From: Bremia lactucae
Taxonomy: Eukaryota; Oomycota; Peronosporomycetes; Peronosporales; Peronosporaceae
Assembly: GCF_004359215.1 (NCBI RefSeq)
Contig: NW_027152031.1
Coordinates: 671,252 to 735,251, forward strand
Length of the DNA: 64,000 nucleotides
Reading direction: 5' to 3'
Shown here: positions 51,537-63,240 of the stretch, piece by piece
Numbering within the stretch: position 1 is the first letter of the stretch
How the letters are laid out: every line of letters starts with the position of its first letter
Notes under the pieces: generated by a model
What the model saw: only the letters and a program-made list of their open reading frames with translations
Told to the model about the DNA's origin: nothing
The model's database searches: none
Translations under genes and position numbers: made by a program

Positions 51537-51571
51537 TAAAGCGCCTCCTTGCGCACTACCCAATCGTGTCT
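51537..51571. other. Short flank between B3 and A2
   Basis: 35 bp, GCGCCTCCTTGCGC...CAATCGTGTC; its reverse complement is partly found at 3181-3215. Confidence 0.4.
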
Positions 51572-52090
51572 TTTAACGGGCTAAAGTTGACCTATGTTAC
51601 ACAATCCCCGTTAAGTACACTTTGTGTACTAAATGGGATGGTCAATTACTTAAGCGAAGTAATAAGACCCACCACTTAAGTGTGATTCACATTGTGTCAC
51701 CCTTGTGTATGTGATGCATCTGAGGCATTCAAATTAACTGGGATGACGGCTAGCGTCATCCAAGAAACGAGATATTTAGAACAATACACTCGCAATACAT
51801 ATTCTACAGAGATGGCGTTTATGTTTGGTTAAAAAAGATTTTTTTCATATAATACGACCAAATATAAATCAGTCTGAAAACTACTTCCTAGTTCACAAGT
51901 GTGCACTTAGCGACGGATTAATGCCCCCGTGACGTCACTCGACTAATACTTCTAGTTCGTAGGGTGAGGTTGCCGAGGTGCCCACCCACTACCCCACTGT
52001 ACGTGAGAGAAGACGGTGAAACGCTTTCTTACTGTGCTCGGAAGGTGTGTGCGAGTAGTAAGTGGTAGCTTTTAGTAGCGCCCGCCTACA
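51572..52090 (+). repeat. Family A 5' LTR (A2)
   Basis: About 519 bp. The first part matches the A2 3' LTR (58937-59191) and the last part matches 1-203 of A1. The start is set by alignment to the TGTAACGG-like end seen at 43371 and is approximate. Confidence 0.7.
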
Positions 52091-52092
52091 CT

Positions 52093-52101
52093 TGGTAGCA
52101 C
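52093..52101 (+). other. Primer-binding site, family A (A2)
   Basis: TGGTAGCAC two bases after the 5' LTR. Confidence 0.55.
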
Positions 52102-52146
52102 AAATATTTCTTCCCACGACCCGTCTCTCAAAGCGTGTCAGTGAGG

Positions 52147-53192
52147 ATGAGCCTCAATATCGATTTACATTTACCCTACCTCTCCGAACATCATCGAGGG
52201 GTGGTAGAGCACTTGGCGCAGGGACTTGGTGAACAAGCGTGGCCAGGCTCGTGGGCAGTTCTCCTGAGCGACATTTTGCTCAGTTGGAGTAGTTTCAGGC
52301 ATTTGTGCTTGGACAGCGAAGGGCCTCGTCCGAGGCACAGAACCATGCTGCGGCAGAGTCTTAGGCGTGAGCAAGCTCGGAGCGAGGCTCTCAACTGGAC
52401 TGTTGAGATGCTCTCAGCCCGGCCGCATCAGCCGAGGCCCATTTGGATGGGTCCACCCAAGTCGATTGAACTGCAGCGCACACAATTGTCCACTGGCTTC
52501 TAGCTGTGAAGCAATGCGGTGCAGCACAGCTCATCGAAGACGACACCCGGGTGTCGTTCGCCATGCCGTATCTACACAGTAAGGCCTCAGAGTGGGCTTA
52601 CTTGTCGCTTATGACAGACGGAAAGGCTTTCGCTTCATGGGCAATCATTAAGAAAAGGTTCGCTCCATGTACCAGCTGCCGAACAACGATGTGTTGTTTC
52701 AGGCGCGCTTCTTTGGGGCGCGACAGACGAAGCGATCCCTGCAAAAGTATGCGCAGGAGATACGCTCGCTGTCGGCTTCCATTATTGTAGTCAGTTTTTG
52801 GAGCACCTTAAGATGCCCACGTTTGTGAACAGACTATGGCACGGCCTTCGCGACAGGCCCTATTCAGAAACGTGCCGTCGACGATGGAAGAAACAATCCA
52901 AACTGCCTTAGTTGAGGAGTAATTCTACAACAGTGCCTCGGCGACAGCTTGGTATAAGCCGTCGGCCGAGAGGTCAGATGCCACTCCCATGGAGTTGGGC
53001 AATGCAGATGTTGTCTGTTTGAATGCGTCAAGCACGGCTATATGCTGGTCCGCTGCTATGCCATGGTCCTTTCTGGTGCGAAGACGCCCAGCAAGAGGTC
53101 CCTTCCAAAAGGGCGATGGCAAGAACCAGCGTGCGAGACGCATGTGTTCTGCATCGACCTCTGAGGGGTTGGAAAGTGCAGGAGCGCAGTAG
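52147..53192 (+). pseudogene. gag: Family A gag, broken (A2)
   Basis: ATG 52147 (MSLNIDLHLPYLSEHHRGVV). Homologous to A1 gag throughout, but with a frameshift near 52240 and others near 52490 and 52780. The zinc knuckle lies in a shifted, damaged stretch near 53015-53060, where the Cys/His spacing is lost, unlike A1. Confidence 0.75.
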
Positions 53193-53254
53193 GGACGGGA
53201 TGCCCTATACTGACGCGGACTCTGAAGCTACCACTAGTTCAGAGTTGTGAAACA

Positions 53255-53700
53255 AATGGGTATCATAGTCCCTGAAGTCTCGAAATTTCGGACCTCAACC
53301 CTGCTGGTCTATAGCGCTCAAGTAAGAGGCTATGACCAGGTGATAACCCTTCTCGTGGATCACAAAATTCTTCAAAGCTCGCGGCTCTAAGGCAGAGACC
53401 GGCGGTGTTTGAGTCGCTTTACCAGGATGGCAAGCAAGAAGAGGCGACCTTTCGTTTAGCGAACGGCGCGCCGCTGAGAAAATTCAAGTAGAACTCGCCT
53501 TTAATTATAGTGACTTCACTTGTAAAGAGAAAGGTCACAGTGCTAGGTATGGAAAGTCCGTATGACCTCATCCTAGGCATACCTTCGCTAGCAAAACATG
53601 AATCATGGATAGACTGGCATACACGCACAGTTGGGAATCCTACGCATGACACCGGAAAGGATGTGATCCTGCGAGAGGCCTATGCAACTGGTGTCGTGTC
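53255..53700 (+). pseudogene. Family A protease, catalytic motif deleted (A2)
   Basis: STLLVYSAQVRGYDQV matches A1. At 53360/53361 ten bases present in A1 are missing, removing Ser-Gly-Ala of DSGA and shifting the frame. The second lobe MESPYDLILGIPSLAKHESW is at 53549-53608 in another frame. Confidence 0.75.
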
Positions 53701-54339
53701 GAACACAGTTAAGGGTTGGTTGACGTGATGTCAAACGTCACGAAGTCCTGTCCAGCTCGTGGAGACTGGAGTAGTGAAAAGGACGATGACAAGTAGTCAT
53801 GCGTTCGAATGTCCTGCACAGAGCTAAAAGCCTGTGGCAGTAGTCGGCGAGCTGACCGGAAGTCAAGCGTCGCATGAGCCGTCACAGTGCCTAGAGCCTG
53901 GTGCGGTTGGAAGAGGTCCGTTAGCCAGGAGAGCAACGGCACCCGCTTCCCGGTTAAAGGTCGTGGTTGCTTGGAGAACGAGTAACCGACATATAAGGAC
54001 GATCAAAGGCACGTCGAAAGGAGTAACATTTGGATCGGTCCCAATTGAAGAGAACGGGCCTTCGAACGAGGTGTTCTAGACCGTCGAAGATGAAATAGCG
54101 GAGGCATCCTTTGTTGAGGTGCTCCAGCATGTCTTAAATCATCTGCCAAGGAGATAGTAAATCCTGGACGTGTCGTAAGATCTGTTCCTTGCCGAATGAA
54201 AGGAAGAAAAGATCCACGAAAAAGTCATACCAGTTCCAGAATAGTACTTGGTGGACTGTTGCTCGTCCGTGAAATGGACAAAAAGAAACGATTCGCTGCT
54301 CAAGGTAAGGATGCCTTGAGAGACAGTGCGCTCTTCAAT
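53701..54339 (+). pseudogene. Family A protease-RT linker (A2)
   Basis: Spacer with no recognisable domain. It includes the CLEPGAVGRG point (about 53890-53920) where A1 carries its large deletion. Confidence 0.45.
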
Positions 54340-55000
54340 AGTTTGTAGCACATCTCGATGCGTTTCCAGAAGTGCCGAGCCGCCTACTAGCAGATAGGGG
54401 CATCGGGCACGAAATTGATTTGGAACCTGGCACCAAGTATTGTGTGACCATGCAATAGCCGTTGCCGAAAAACAAGTCGAATATATCGATGAGATCTTCG
54501 ACAAGTGAGCCAAGGCGGGACATGTACGTGAGAGCAAGTCGACTCACTGCAGCCCGACCTTTTGTGTGCGTAAAGCCACAGGTGGATGGCACGTGGTTCA
54601 TGCTTACAATAACCTGAACACGGCGACCATACCAGCACAAACGCCAATCCCGCGAAAAGATGTTCTGTTGAAGTCCATGGAAAGTCAACTATCTTTTCCG
54701 CGTTGAATTTAAAGGTTGGCTACTATCAGGTAGTCATGAGTGTCCGGTGCAGCCAAAACGGCAGTAAGCACCCCAAGCGGTATGCTTCGGGAGTGACTTG
54801 TGATGCCCCAAGGTTTGAAAAATGCGCCGGCGACATTCAACCGAGTGGTGGCTTACGTGATGTGTCAGCACCATGTCTACGCGCCCCAATACTTTGACGA
54901 TGTATTCGTGCATAGTAGGGCCGAGGACGGCTGAGCGAAATAGAGTCGCACAAGCGTCATTTAGACGCTGTGTAGCAGACTTTAAAGGACGCCCAATTGT
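54340..55000 (+). pseudogene. Family A reverse transcriptase, broken (A2)
   Basis: Fingers and palm blocks in several frames: PTFCVRKATGGWHVVHAYNN near 54555-54615, LVMPQGLKNAPATFNRVV near 54800-54850, and an intact YFDD at 54890-54901 followed by VFVHSRAEDG and a stop. Frameshifts surround 54480, 54700 and 54780. Confidence 0.75.
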
Positions 55001-55844
55001 ACGTCAACTTGCAAAAGTGTGTCATAGGGGTTTCTGAGATACCTGTGCTTGACTGCATCGTAGGTACACATGGAGTACGAGCAGACCCAGACAAGGTAAG
55101 AATAGTAAAGGAATGGCCAATCCCACGACATGTAAAGGATTTTAACCAAGTCCTAGGGCTAGCTAATTACTTGCATAAGTGTAGTAAGAATTATGCTGAG
55201 CGAACTAAACCATTGTCTGACCTCCTTAAAAAGAATGTTGGATGAGTTTATTTAGAAAACAAGAAGACGCGTTCACATCAATGAAGCAATCTCTTGTAGA
55301 GGCACCGGTCTTGGCATTCACAGAGGCGTATAAGCCTTTTGATGTCGTCTGCGATGCAAGCAATCTTGCAATCGGCAGCGTGCTCATGCAAAAAGATGAC
55401 GACGGCGTTGACCGTGTCATTTCTTATCAGACCCGGCTTTTAAAAGCCGCGGAACTGAATTACCCTGTGCATGACAAGGAGCTACTTGCAAACAAGTATG
55501 CTCTTGTTAAGTTTCGAGTTCACCTATTAAGCATCGAACCGTTTGTGGTTTATACGGATCACGCATCATTGCGGATCGCAATAAACTCACCGCACCTATC
55601 GCCAAGAATGACAAGATGGCTTACATTCTTCTCTGAATTTAATTTTAAAGTTGAATGCAAGGCGGGTAAGTCGAATGTATTGGCTGACACGTTGTCGCGC
55701 AGACAGACTTCGGACTTCGAGGTAAGACACCAGGAAAGTATGTCTAGTGCTAAAGCACAATCTAAGCCGTCAACGTTGGCAGCCCTTAAGGCCCACCACG
55801 TAACGAGCTCGTTAGTCTCTCATATTCAAGGGAGCTACACTTAG
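54985..55844 (+). pseudogene. Family A RT thumb, connection and RNase H (A2)
   Basis: Connection domain 54997-55245 (IPVLDCIVGTHGVRADPDKV, FNQVLGLANYL). RNase H open 55242-55844: FDVVCDASNLAIGSVLMQ, NYPVHDKELLANKYALVKFR and VYTDHASLRIAINS, then the linker KSNVLADTLSRR. RNase H is the best-preserved piece of A2. Confidence 0.8.
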
Positions 55845-55849
55845 GACGA

Positions 55850-57290
55850 ACATTGTCGCCTGCTTTTAGATCACTTCGGTGGACGAAAGGTTTTACTTCC
55901 GTCGTACCTGAAAGCTTAGCTAAATCGCTTTATCTACAGCGATGGCCTGTTATGGCATCAGCTGTCACCTTGTGATCCTTTGAGAATCTATGTGCCCCAT
56001 GACACTTCACGAGCTCCATGATGCGCCATCTAGTGGGCATCTGGGCCGTTGAAAGACATTCTTACGAGTGTCAGAGGGATTTTGGTGGCCACCCCTTTAT
56101 AGATAGGTGGCCAACTATATTCGCTCTTTGCGAACAGTGTCAGCGCGTTAAGCCTGCACCGTCCAGCAGTGCGCCATTAAAGCCGCTACCGATTCCAACG
56201 GATTGTTGGAAGTCGGTATGTCTGGATTTCATATTTGGCATGCCGCCCGACCAGAAGGGTCGGACGGGGCTTGTCGTCGTTGTAGATAGACTGAGCAAAA
56301 TGGTTCATTTATCACCATATAAAACATAGATCACAGGCACGGAGGCAGCTCTATCGTTCCTGTATCCTGTATACCGAATACTCGGCCCGAGTCCATAGTA
56401 TCGGACCGGGATCCACGTTTTACGTCAGGGTTTTGCCGACATGTGTTTGAGCTGCTAGGTAGCAAGCTCCACATGTCGACCGGAGGTCATTCCAGACCGT
56501 TTGCCAAACAGAACGTGCCAATCGGTTCGTGGCAGATGTATTACGCACGAAAGCGACTCATAAAGAATGGAGCAAACAAATGCCATTTGTTGAGTTCGCT
56601 ATAAATAATAGTGTCCACGCCAGTACGGGTGAAAGACCATTTGTATAAATGGACTGCGCCATCCTCGGACGCTAGTCCCTTTGCGCGGAGCCCGAGTCTT
56701 AGTGCGGGACCCCCCACTACGCTCGGTGCGAAAGAGGTGCAAAGTTTCGTCAATATGACGATGACCCGTGAGGGTATAATATCAAATACAGAACTTGCCC
56801 TAGTGACCCAGCCAGTTTGGCAGCGGTCAGTATGGAGTAACGGCAAGGACCGCCTGTGCTCCAAAAACATAACGATGTTTAGTTAATGTCGACTACATCC
56901 TACGACCAACCTCTCGGCGGTGTCATAGGCGATTTAAATGCTAAAAGCGTTAACGCGGCTCAACGCTTTGTGGATGAGCGATTAGCCATCACACGAACAG
57001 TCCGTGACCTGATGGCAAGCGCACAGGATAAACAAAAAGAATACGCTGGCCGAAATGGTCGCAAAAATAATGAATGCTTTTGAGTTGGAGATAAAGTACT
57101 ATTTAGTACTGCTACCTCTACCAGAGAATGCAATTTCTGGACTACCTGGAGGTACTACGAGACTATCGCCGCTTCACATTGAGCCATTTACTGTGGTCGA
57201 GTAGCTTGGAGACTTAAATTATAGGCTCACCATCCCGCCATATATGAAGACGCACCCCGTCTTTTCGTGGGTCGTCTTAAACGGTTTGTA
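55850..57290 (+). pseudogene. Family A integrase, broken (A2)
   Basis: Zinc module FWWP- and CEQCQR-type at 56080-56150. Catalytic core with VVVVDRLSKMVHL (56270-56310), SDRDPRFTSGF (56400-56440) and TERANRFVADVLRT in another frame (56500-56550). FAINNSVHAST near 56595. GPY/F-like module LHIEPFTVVERLGDL near 57170-57215, MKTHPVFFVGRLKRFVDSN near 57245-57295 after frame changes. Confidence 0.75.
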
Positions 57291-57293
57291 GAC

Positions 57294-57895
57294 TCAAATG
57301 AGGTCACATATCCCCATCAGTCTAAGGAGACTAATGGTGACACCGACCATGGGTCGAGTTTCAACAGACATGGGAGATGAGGAAGGCGAAAGACTTACCA
57401 CCAATATTCTCCTCCGATGAGAATGTAGCGGACTCGGAGAGCAAGGGATACCACTCGCATAATGCGGGTGTCTCAGCATCAACTTCTCCAAGATGTCCAG
57501 TCGAAGTTTCAGGCGTTCGTAACACTGACGATCCTTCGCGCAGACATCATGAAGAGCCGAGGTCGTGCAAGACTTGACCCCCGAGATCCCCAATGCGTTA
57601 TTCAGCAGCGCTTGACGTCTGCGCCTGAACGGACGCGAGTAAGGCAGCCGCGAATAGGCGGGCGTAATCGTCACATCTCGGGCGCCGCCTGTATTGGTGG
57701 ATGCGGGTTGGAACCAACGCTTCCTTGTTGAAAGGTTGCTTGCCACGGCCCGTGAGGAAGAAGTATCAGATTCTCGTCCAGTAGAGAGGATATTCGAAGA
57801 GTATCAACTATTTGGAACCGATCGATACTCTACGTATTGACGTGCCCGGCTTGGTGACTGCCTTTGAAAAGGAGCACCAGCTGAAGCCTCTCCGC
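57294..57895 (+). pseudogene. Family A linker and decayed chromodomain (A2)
   Basis: After an acidic/proline-rich linker, NQRFLVERLLATAR (57711-57755) and, one frame over, KKYQILVQ-stop-RGYSKSINYLEPIDTL (57760-57830) make a chromodomain. The Trp of the VQWRGY motif is a TAG and the Trp of WEP is Leu. DVPGLVTAFEKEHQLKPLR closes the protein at 57893-57895. Confidence 0.7.
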
Positions 57896-58017
57896 TAATC
57901 ATAAATGGACTAGCAGGAGAAGCGTGGTGAAAAAAAAACAGGAGGTACAGTACCGCCCATTGTTTCTGTCACACGCAAGCGGGCGAAATTAATTCGCTGC
58001 GACCGCTGTTTTACCGC
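57896..58017. other. Spacer after A2 pol
   Basis: No gene; includes an A-run at 57931. Confidence 0.4.
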
Positions 58018-58018
58018 A

Positions 58019-58786
58019 TCAATGCGGTTGAAAGCTGCGCGTGAATTTCGCCTCATATTGGTCGGTTTTTATATTTAAACGCAACACGTCCGGGATCGGG
58101 GAAATACGTCTAAGCGATTTCCCCTGGGCCTTCCATGAAATATCGACGCCATAACAATTATGAGCGTCAAGAATAGCGCGCTCTAGGAGCGACGATTTTG
58201 GCCCATTGATACGAGGCCGCTGAGATGGAGAGGGCGTAAGTGGTATGCCACTCGTCACATAACCACGTTCAAATGGACTGGCTTGTGACACCGACTGGAC
58301 AAATCACGTGCCGTCGGTGGAGCTTATCGCTCAGGCTCTTCTGCGTCAGACCTATTAAGGATGATGGTCTGCACGATAGATATTGTGGTTTCACCCAACT
58401 GAGAAGCAGCTGCGGCTTTGCAGGCAGCGCTCTCACTAATGGTCGCTGCGCTAGCCAGCGCGGACGACGAGACAGCATTAGAAAGCTTTTTGTTGTCTCC
58501 CTGTTAGCAAAAATGAGTGAAGTTTGGATGGGCAATAAAGCGCCATCATCCTTCTTCATTAGCTCGCTGTAATCATCCTGATGGCAGCGGTGTCGACTCC
58601 ATGTAGTCAACAATGAGCGACGGGTCTGCATCCTCACTGTGAAAGTGAGATGGATCATTCAGCCCAATTAATAGCGCGACAGCAGCAGTAGTTGCCGGCG
58701 TTGTACTGAGCGACGGCTGCGTGTTAACGCGTCGCGTACGCTTTATGCGCGGTTGTGTAGGCGTCTTGCAGACGACCCATCATCTT
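58019..58786 (-). pseudogene. Possible antisense reading region of family A (A2)
   Basis: Between pol and the 3' LTR, the - strand reads MMGRLQDAYTTAHKAYATR (from 58786), then an open 129-codon frame (58658-58269) and an overlapping 90-codon frame (58291-58019) with IPLTPSPSQRPRING and LDAHNCYGVDISWKAQGKSL. Position and orientation equal those of the antisense regions of B and C, but sequence similarity to them is not evident. Confidence 0.3.
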
Positions 58787-58925
58787 TGCTCCTCTTTGGT
58801 AGCATGGTTGGCGCCGCGTTAAAGCACATAGGTTGCTAGAGTGACTGAGAGGACTAGAGCGGCGCGTAAAACAGCTCGCTGTCCTCGTTCCTCTTTGACG
58901 AATTTGCAAAATGAAAATACGTTCT
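58787..58925. other. Region before A2 polypurine tract
   Basis: No feature recognised apart from its position in the 3' untranslated part of A2. Confidence 0.35.
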
Positions 58926-58936
58926 GAAAGGGGGGA
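58926..58936 (+). other. Polypurine tract of A2
   Basis: GAAAGGGGGGA directly before the 3' LTR. Confidence 0.65.
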
Positions 58937-59191
58937 TGGTATAGCAGGCTAAAGTTGCCCTATGTTACACAATAACCGTTAAGCACACTTTGTGTACTTA
59001 AGGGGATGGTCAATTACATAAGTGAAGTAATTACACCCACCCCTTGGGTGTGGTTCACATTGTGATCCACCTTGTGAATGTGATGCAACTGAGGGCATTC
59101 ACAACGTGGATGACGGCTAGCGTCATCCAAGATACGAGGTATTTCGAACAATACGCTCGCAATACATATCAGTGCATATCTACAGAGATGG
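58937..59191 (+). repeat. Family A 3' LTR, first half (A2)
   Basis: Aligns with 51572-51815 (GCTAAAGTTG, AACCGTTAAG-like, TGACGGCTAGCGTCATCCAAGA, CTCGCAATACATAT, CTACAGAGATGG). It is interrupted at 59191 by the C4 insertion; the rest is outside the window. Confidence 0.8.
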
Positions 59192-59590
59192 TGTAACGGG
59201 GCACTACTGACTTGTACTGCCTCAGTGCGAGTAGTGCCTCACTTCACTTCAAGTAAACTAGCACGTGCAGAGGTGGACTCTCTTTAAAACACTTGCTTTA
59301 AAGAGGGTTTACTAAAAATTATATTTATATAATTAAGTTCTTCTGTTTCTATCTATTTAATACTAACTTAATTATAAGCTAGTAAAAAACATGTAATAAA
59401 GTCTTATCTGTCTCTCTCTTTGCGCGCGTCCAGCGCTGACTGGACCACGGAGAAAGTAGATATAACGGTCTATATCTACCAATGGATAAGCTTTAGAATA
59501 TTACCATGTAAAGATATTATCTACCTTTTAAATAATATATTATTAACAACCTGAAAGTGTTAATGTCATGTAACGATACACCCTGTTACA
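59192..59590 (-). repeat. Family C LTR (3' LTR of C4)
   Basis: 399 bp, on the + strand TGTAACGGGGCAC...CCCTGTTACA. Shares the GCGCGCGTCCAGCGCTGACTGG-type segment with the LTR at 42809, so it belongs to the same subgroup. Confidence 0.85.
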
Positions 59591-59603
59591 TCACCCCTCC
59601 CTT
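59591..59603 (-). other. Polypurine tract of C4
   Basis: AAGGGAGGGGTGA on the - strand, identical to that of C3. Confidence 0.65.
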
Positions 59604-59667
59604 GTACGACAATCACTCTGAATGTCATTGGATAGAGTGGTCACTATAAGACAACTTAACTAAAACG

Positions 59668-60775
59668 ATGTTGATTGGTTAGAACCATCATTTTTAATTC
59701 TATTGCATGGCCTTCGGCTGCGGTTCATGCAGCCGCGGGCGACGCACTGTTGTCTCTTGCGGCAGACGTTCCGTCTGCCGAAGTATCGTCTTCTACCGCA
59801 ACTCTAAATGTTGCGGGTGCACATCTCTTTGGATATGAGTGCGAGTTGGTCGTAACGGCTGACTCGGGGAGAACAGAACAGTCGCCTGATCATCGTCAGG
59901 CGGCTGACTATGAGCCTTCTAATGAGGAAGCTTATTCGGGTCGTGCTGGTAGCATTCGCTACAGCATGTTCGGTTCCGACGATGAGGATGATTCCTCATC
60001 GCCAGCACCGTCTCCCGTGCCGTCACCCGCACATATTTCTCTGCGTGATGATGACGATGGCGTGAGCCATCGTTATAAAAGTACTTGTGGTACCCCTGCT
60101 TCAGTGGGTACTACTCAGGGGATCGTAGACACTAAATTGCCCTTGAAAAAAAGGCTTGGCTTTTTCCGAACAGCTAATCAATAGCTTGTCTGGAGAGTCA
60201 ATTCCTCACAATAAATATCCCTTATTTATTGCGACAAAGCGACATGGACTTGATCCCAGCGCGAAGAACTTTCGCGCTAAGAAAGATTTTAATCTCAATG
60301 TTTTTCTTAAGCATCAATGGTATAGTGGCATTAACAAGCGAGATGAAGTCTCGCTGGTGCAACCCTGGAGCGCATTCGTTCGCAATGTCAAAGACATTGG
60401 ACGCGAAGCCTGGCTTTAAAAAGTCAACGCGATTCGCGTTAAGTTTGAGAAACGAACTCTACTCGATGCAAGGTAAAAATTGCATCGGTTATCACGTGAG
60501 GCAGGACTTCCGTGCTCACGTTGGTGATCCCTGTCCGTGTTGTGTCGACAACACGTAACGAGTGAAGGGGATGTCTATTCCCTTTCTTCGCCCAGGGTAA
60601 GGGCTCGCATCTCTATTGAGATGCGGGATGCGATTGACGTTTTGCAATCGATTTACATGCGCCAGGGGCGCGTGTTTTCTGATGGGCCTTCAAAATTATC
60701 GGATATGTCTCGTCATACTGACGGACGAGACCCTCAACGTCAGCAAACGAGGCTCCCAGCTGTCATGTGAAGGTG
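59668..60775 (+). pseudogene. Antisense reading region of family C (C4)
   Basis: ATG 59668 aligns with the C3 start, but codon 5 is TAG (CAG in C3). An open frame 59675-60184 follows with AADVPSAEVSSSTATLNVAG, SGRTEQSPDHRQAADYEPSN and an acidic MFGSDDEDDSSS segment. The core QLINSLSGESIPHNKYPLFI to NVKDIGREAWL is at 60165-60417 in another frame. The end overlaps the chromodomain on the opposite strand. Confidence 0.5.
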
Positions 60776-60950
60776 GATAACCACGCCAGCGAACAAGATA
60801 ACTCGTTAGCTGCCCCTTCATATCACGGTGGTTCTGGATACGTTCCACAAGGAAACGTTGATCACCGTGGGAATCCACCAATGGTTGTGGTGGAGGAGAG
60901 AAAATTAGATCCGACCCATGTGTCGGATCTTGAGTCAAAATTCGACAAAC
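60696..60950 (-). pseudogene. Family C chromodomain (C4)
   Basis: RFLVERIQNHRDMKGQLTSY, LVRWRGYPPSHDSWEP on the - strand at about 60855-60745. All cage-position aromatics are kept. Confidence 0.85.
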
Positions 60951-62829
60951 TCGATCACTTTGTTCATGTTTGGAGGAGGGACTTGATCACGAGCGCGGTA
61001 AGCGTCGCTCGTTGGAGCAGACGGTGCAGGCTCACGATATCGAACGGTTGGAAAACCGCTCGAAGAGTGCGTACTCCATGTTGGAGTACGAACGGAAATA
61101 TCGCGCTCTACGTGATAAACTATCTTCCGCTCCTCGCGGTTTTCGAGGATCTTCGGTCCCGGCATAAGAATATACAGATTCGACATGAGAATCTCCAGAT
61201 TCAGCATGAGAATTTGGTTCGTGATTACAAGAATCTATTAGGAATTCTTACAAAGGGTGGTCAAATCCGTCCTCGGAAGAAACCGCGTACCAATGGTGCG
61301 GGCGGGGCCGACCAACGTAAAACGTAGGATGCGTTCGCATCCTACGTGGCATTTCTATTGTGTACGAAATGCCTCTGCGATGTAGTACACGGAATGGCCA
61401 AATGAAGTTGGGTAGTAGTTTACTGCTACTTACATTAGTGACTACACGCTTAGGTAGGTTTACCGTAGAGAGTAGTACTAGGTCATTAATTTTAAATGAA
61501 TGAACATTTGCTCTTCCATGTTTGTCTGCGTTCCGTTTCTAACGGTCCACTGCGTTAGCAATGGAATCCTGTACGAAACGGATTACCGATTCTCAAGCCA
61601 GAAGAAATTTCTCTGCTGACTCATTTGTTTAGTATTTTCCAGTGCGCTTTGTGCGTACTGCCATGAGATCTTTCTCATCTTCGATGTCGAAGCAATCGAC
61701 ATCACTTGCGTCGTTAGTAACTTCGACGCGTGATGAGCATGAGCCAGAAATGGTTTTGCTCGTGCGAGCCCCCCCCCCTTTAAACTAGAGGATCCCTCTA
61801 GTTGGATGGGTATGCGTGGATGGTGTAAGCCATTCACGAAGAACGGTGTTTGCGTTGTAGATGCATGCACCGAATTGTTGATGGCGAATTCGACCATCGG
61901 TAAACACTCGCTTCAATTTGGATACAATTGGACGTAACCTTAAAGTATCTCTTCGAGGACGCGATTAACGCGTTCCGTCTGATCATCTGTTGCCATAGTC
62001 AGCCGTGTTCCGAGAGTTGGAACACAAATTGCCAAAACTCCGCCGTGAATCGTGGATCTCTATCCAAGACCAGTTCACGAAATAAAACATGGAGTTCGAA
62101 TACTGTGTCGATAAAGACACGGGCGCAGCCCGGAGCCGTAATCGACTCTGATGCTGCAGCAAGATGTACCATCTCGCTGAATCTGTCTATAAAAACAAGG
62201 ATTCCAATGTTTTTGTAATCGTCTTCATGAAATCCGAAGACGAAGTCCATAGATACGGACTGCCAACACTCTACCGGAAGTGGTAGAGGTTGAAGAGGTG
62301 CACGGGATGAAGGGCTAGGCTTCATTCGTTGACATACGTCGCAAGCATGAATGTACTTGCGCACGAACTGATACTGGCGGGGCCAGTAAAAGTCGCGACT
62401 GACTGTGAGGTAAGTCTTCTCACCTCCACGATGCCCCCTTGTTGGAGCATCGTGACACTCATACATGATGCGCAAGCGCAAATCATTGTGAGTTTGGACG
62501 ACGACACGTGAGGTGTCGCCGGTAACGGCTGTGTAATACAATAAGCCGTTACGTGTTGTGTATCGATCGGATGACGATCGATATAAAGCCGGTAAATCTT
62601 TAAAAGATTTATTGGATGGATTCGTCAGATGATCCATTAAACACAGAAGTTCCTTATCTTCTGCGTAGGCTTTCTTTATGTCATCAGACAAGGTTGATGA
62701 TGGAACACTTGAAATGAGTGTTGCAAGAGTGGGATTATTTTCACTGTTGGAATTCACAGCCGGCTCATAGTCGGGTCGGCGTGAAAACGCATAAGCGACG
62801 ACGTTAAGTCGTCCTGGTTTATATTCCAC
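60951..62829 (-). pseudogene. Family C integrase, broken (C4)
   Basis: Longest open pol piece in the window, 62829-61999: EYKPGRLNVVAYAFSRRPDY, then the integrase linker, an intact zinc module (HDAPTRGHRGGEKT, FYWPRQYQFV, CDVCQR) and the core start with FIDRFSEMVHLAAASES and LDRDPRFTAEFW. A frameshift near 61995 precedes the Glu block. FAINNSVHASTTQTPFFVNG at 61890-61830, GPY/F remnants near 61440-61280. Confidence 0.8.
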
Positions 62830-62859
62830 AGAGAAATTATACTCCGCGAAGAAGGATAG

Positions 62860-63240
62860 TCACCTCGCCATTCTTTGCGAGGGGTGTGGGCTATTTACGG
62901 CCGTGCGTAATGACGGACGGTCCGTATATACGATGAACGGTCTATCTCCTCCGAGATAGACCCTAAACTTAGCCAGTACGTATTCCATGGCAAGGAGTTT
63001 CTTGTCATGCACTGGGTAATTGCGTTCAGCTGGTTGCCGCTGACGCGATTGGTAACAGACGACGCGCTCCGCGCCGTCTGTATCATATTGCATTAACGCA
63101 CAGCCGATTGCGAAATTGCTGGCGTCACAGACTTCATGGAATGGATTGTCTTGATCTGCAAACGCCAAGATGGGCGATTGCATCGAGCTTTGCTTGATAC
63201 CTTCAAACGAACGCTGACAATCAGCGTTCCATAGCCATTT
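62860..63240 (-). pseudogene. Family C RNase H (C4)
   Basis: Open 63183-62860: FHEVCDASNFAIGCALMQYD, NYPVHDKKLLAMEYVLAKFR, YTDRPSLRTAVNSPHPSQRM. Core acidic positions appear present. Frameshifts lie on both sides. Confidence 0.75.
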
